A stretch of DNA of 5,455 nt. It comes from Chloroflexota bacterium. GTDB lineage: Bacteria; Chloroflexota; Anaerolineae; DTPP01. A program made the position numbers and the translations under genes. The stretch covers positions 1 to 5,455 of the forward strand of contig JAAYZY010000040.1 in NCBI GenBank assembly GCA_012514615.1. The letters are read 5' to 3'. Position 1 is the stretch's first letter. Each line of letters starts with the position of its first letter. The notes under the pieces are model-generated. The model made no database searches. It saw only the letters and a list, made by a program, of their open reading frames with translations, and was not told the origin of the DNA. Positions 4,668 through 5,455 of this stretch are shown piece after piece.

Positions 4668-5455
4668 GTGATCCACTACTTGCTGCCTGCACTGCTGTTT
4701 GTTGTCGGCCTGGCCAGCGTCGGGGGGGCGCTCTTCGGCCGGGTGCGCCGTCGGCGCATCGTTCTGGCGGCCCTGGGGGTGGCTCTCTGGGCGGCAGCGG
4801 CGCTCTGGCTGGCCTACCCGCCCGTGGCGCCGACCGCACCCACGCCGACGCCGGCGCGCCCCACCCGGGTGCGCCCCGCCGCCACAGCCCAGGTGCAGCA
4901 AGGCCCTTGGGGCGACGTGGTCTTCCATTCCGACCGCAGCGGGGATTTCGAGATCTGGCGCATGAAAGCTGACGGCAGCGCGCCCCGTCAGCTCACCCAG
5001 AGCCCTGAACGGGATATTGAGCCGGCATGGTCGCCAGATGGCACACAGATCGTTTTTGCCTCGGCCCGGGACGATGTGGAGGACCTGGAGCTCTACGTCA
5101 TGAACGCCGATGGGTCGCAGGCGCGTCGCCTGCTGGAAAGCCAGCCGGGCGACGATTGGGGCCCCAGGTGGTCGCCAGATGGCGGGGCTGTGGTGTACCA
5201 GTCCAACCGGGACCTGGCCTGGGAGATCTACGTAGTGCAGGCTGATGGCACCGGCCGCACGAACCTGACCCAGCAGGCGCAGGCCAACGACTCGCGCCCG
5301 GATTGGTCGCCAGACGGCCAGCGAATCGTCTTCGTCTCCGACCGGGATGGGGACGAGGAGATCTACGTCATGAACGCCGACGGCAGCGACCAGCAGCGGC
5401 TGACCAACTCTGTGGGCGACGACACCCTGCCGCGGTGGTCGCCAGACGGGGAGAA
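4668..5455 (+). CDS. Membrane-anchored TolB/PD40-like beta-propeller protein, 5' part
   Basis: The frame runs from GTG 4668 off the window end, showing 262 complete codons. GGAGG (4656-4660) lies 7 nt upstream. Two hydrophobic segments (residues 2-23 and 31-50) flank a basic RVRRRR turn (25-30). By the positive-inside rule this places the turn in the cytoplasm and the rest outside. A Pro/Thr-rich linker (51-73) leads to WD40-like PD40 repeats, each a V/I-V-F/Y strand, then E-I/L-Y-V, ADG, a following L-T-like end, and WSPDG at 121-125, 168-172, 213-217 and 257-261. Four blades are complete and a fifth is beginning. Such repeats occur in TolB-like propellers that bind proteins or ligands; no catalytic domain is visible. 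It has its own promoter, so it is probably unrelated to the upstream operon. The C-terminus and function are unknown. Confidence 0.88.
   Translation, partial: MIHYLLPALLFVVGLASVGGALFGRVRRRRIVLAALGVALWAAAALWLAYPPVAPTAPTPTPARPTRVRPAATAQVQQGPWGDVVFHSDRSGDFEIWRMKADGSAPRQLTQSPERDIEPAWSPDGTQIVFASARDDVEDLELYVMNADGSQARRLLESQPGDDWGPRWSPDGGAVVYQSNRDLAWEIYVVQADGTGRTNLTQQAQANDSRPDWSPDGQRIVFVSDRDGDEEIYVMNADGSDQQRLTNSVGDDTLPRWSPDGE
5028..5449 (+). repeat. Tandem propeller-blade coding repeats
   Basis: The 14-mer TGGTCGCCAGAYGG, encoding WSPDG, occurs at 5028, 5169, 5304 and 5436, spaced 141, 135 and 132 bp, one per blade. A 19-nt run (TCTACGTCATGAACGCCGA) is identical in blade 2 and blade 4, about 270 bp apart. 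The repeats lie within the propeller gene and reflect its blade structure. Confidence 0.85.

Noticed and set aside
4654..4671. Five-codon ATG...TGA mini-ORF whose stop overlaps the propeller GTG start
   Set aside because: It could be a leader peptide, but its ATG has no suitably spaced ribosome binding site and its codons are simply the purine-rich site of the next gene.
3681..4928. A 415-codon open frame on the minus strand
   Set aside because: It lies opposite jag, the terminator and the propeller gene, has low-complexity Arg/His/Pro/Leu composition with no family features, and is expected opposite GC-rich coding DNA.
1..5455. CRISPR array, tRNA, insertion sequence or origin with DnaA boxes
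   Set aside because: I saw no regularly spaced non-coding repeats, cloverleaf, transposase, terminal inverted repeats or TTATCCACA-like cluster; the only periodic repeat is the in-frame propeller blade motif.

Overview
The window reads as an ordinary, GC-rich, tightly packed bacterial chromosome segment. All genes are on the + strand. The L34 protein beginning MPKRTWQPK, the proline/threonine-rich linker in front of WD40-like propeller repeats, and the RtcB-archease pair together suggest a member of the Chloroflexota, possibly thermophilic. This is an inference from protein style, with no search behind it, and should be held loosely.

Region 1 (1-1661) is an RNA-repair pair. It holds the last 60 codons of archease, followed 26 nt later by a complete rtcB encoding the 3'-phosphate RNA ligase. 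Archease is the known activator of RtcB, so the two form a functional unit. Their promoter lies outside the window.

Region 2 (about 1698-4566) is a self-contained housekeeping operon with a visible promoter and terminator: rpmH (ribosomal protein L34), rnpA (RNase P protein), yidD, yidC (membrane insertase) and jag/khpB (KH-R3H RNA-binding protein). A near-consensus promoter lies at 1698-1727. yidD starts inside the rnpA stop (ATGA), jag starts 32 nt inside yidC, and a 10-bp-stem intrinsic terminator follows jag. The cluster links RNA maturation (RNase P), the ribosome (L34) and membrane protein insertion (YidD, YidC). In many bacteria this cluster sits beside dnaA and oriC and continues into mnmE/mnmG. 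Here rtcB lies upstream and a terminator plus an unrelated gene lies downstream, so no sign of the origin is visible. The 110-nt rpmH-rnpA spacer holds a strong unexplained hairpin.

Region 3 (4567-5455) has a second strong promoter and a GC-rich leader hairpin. They precede the 5' part of a membrane-anchored, TolB/PD40-type beta-propeller protein that runs off the window end. Its blades share near-identical DNA stretches, consistent with growth of the propeller by internal duplication.

No mobile element, CRISPR array, tRNA or rRNA was found. No stretch longer than 300 nt lacks a gene; the longest gap is 4494-4667. I do not see a clearly novel multi-gene system. The most worthwhile items are the rpmH-rnpA leader structures, the yidC/jag overlap, the departure from the usual gene order and the duplicated propeller blades.
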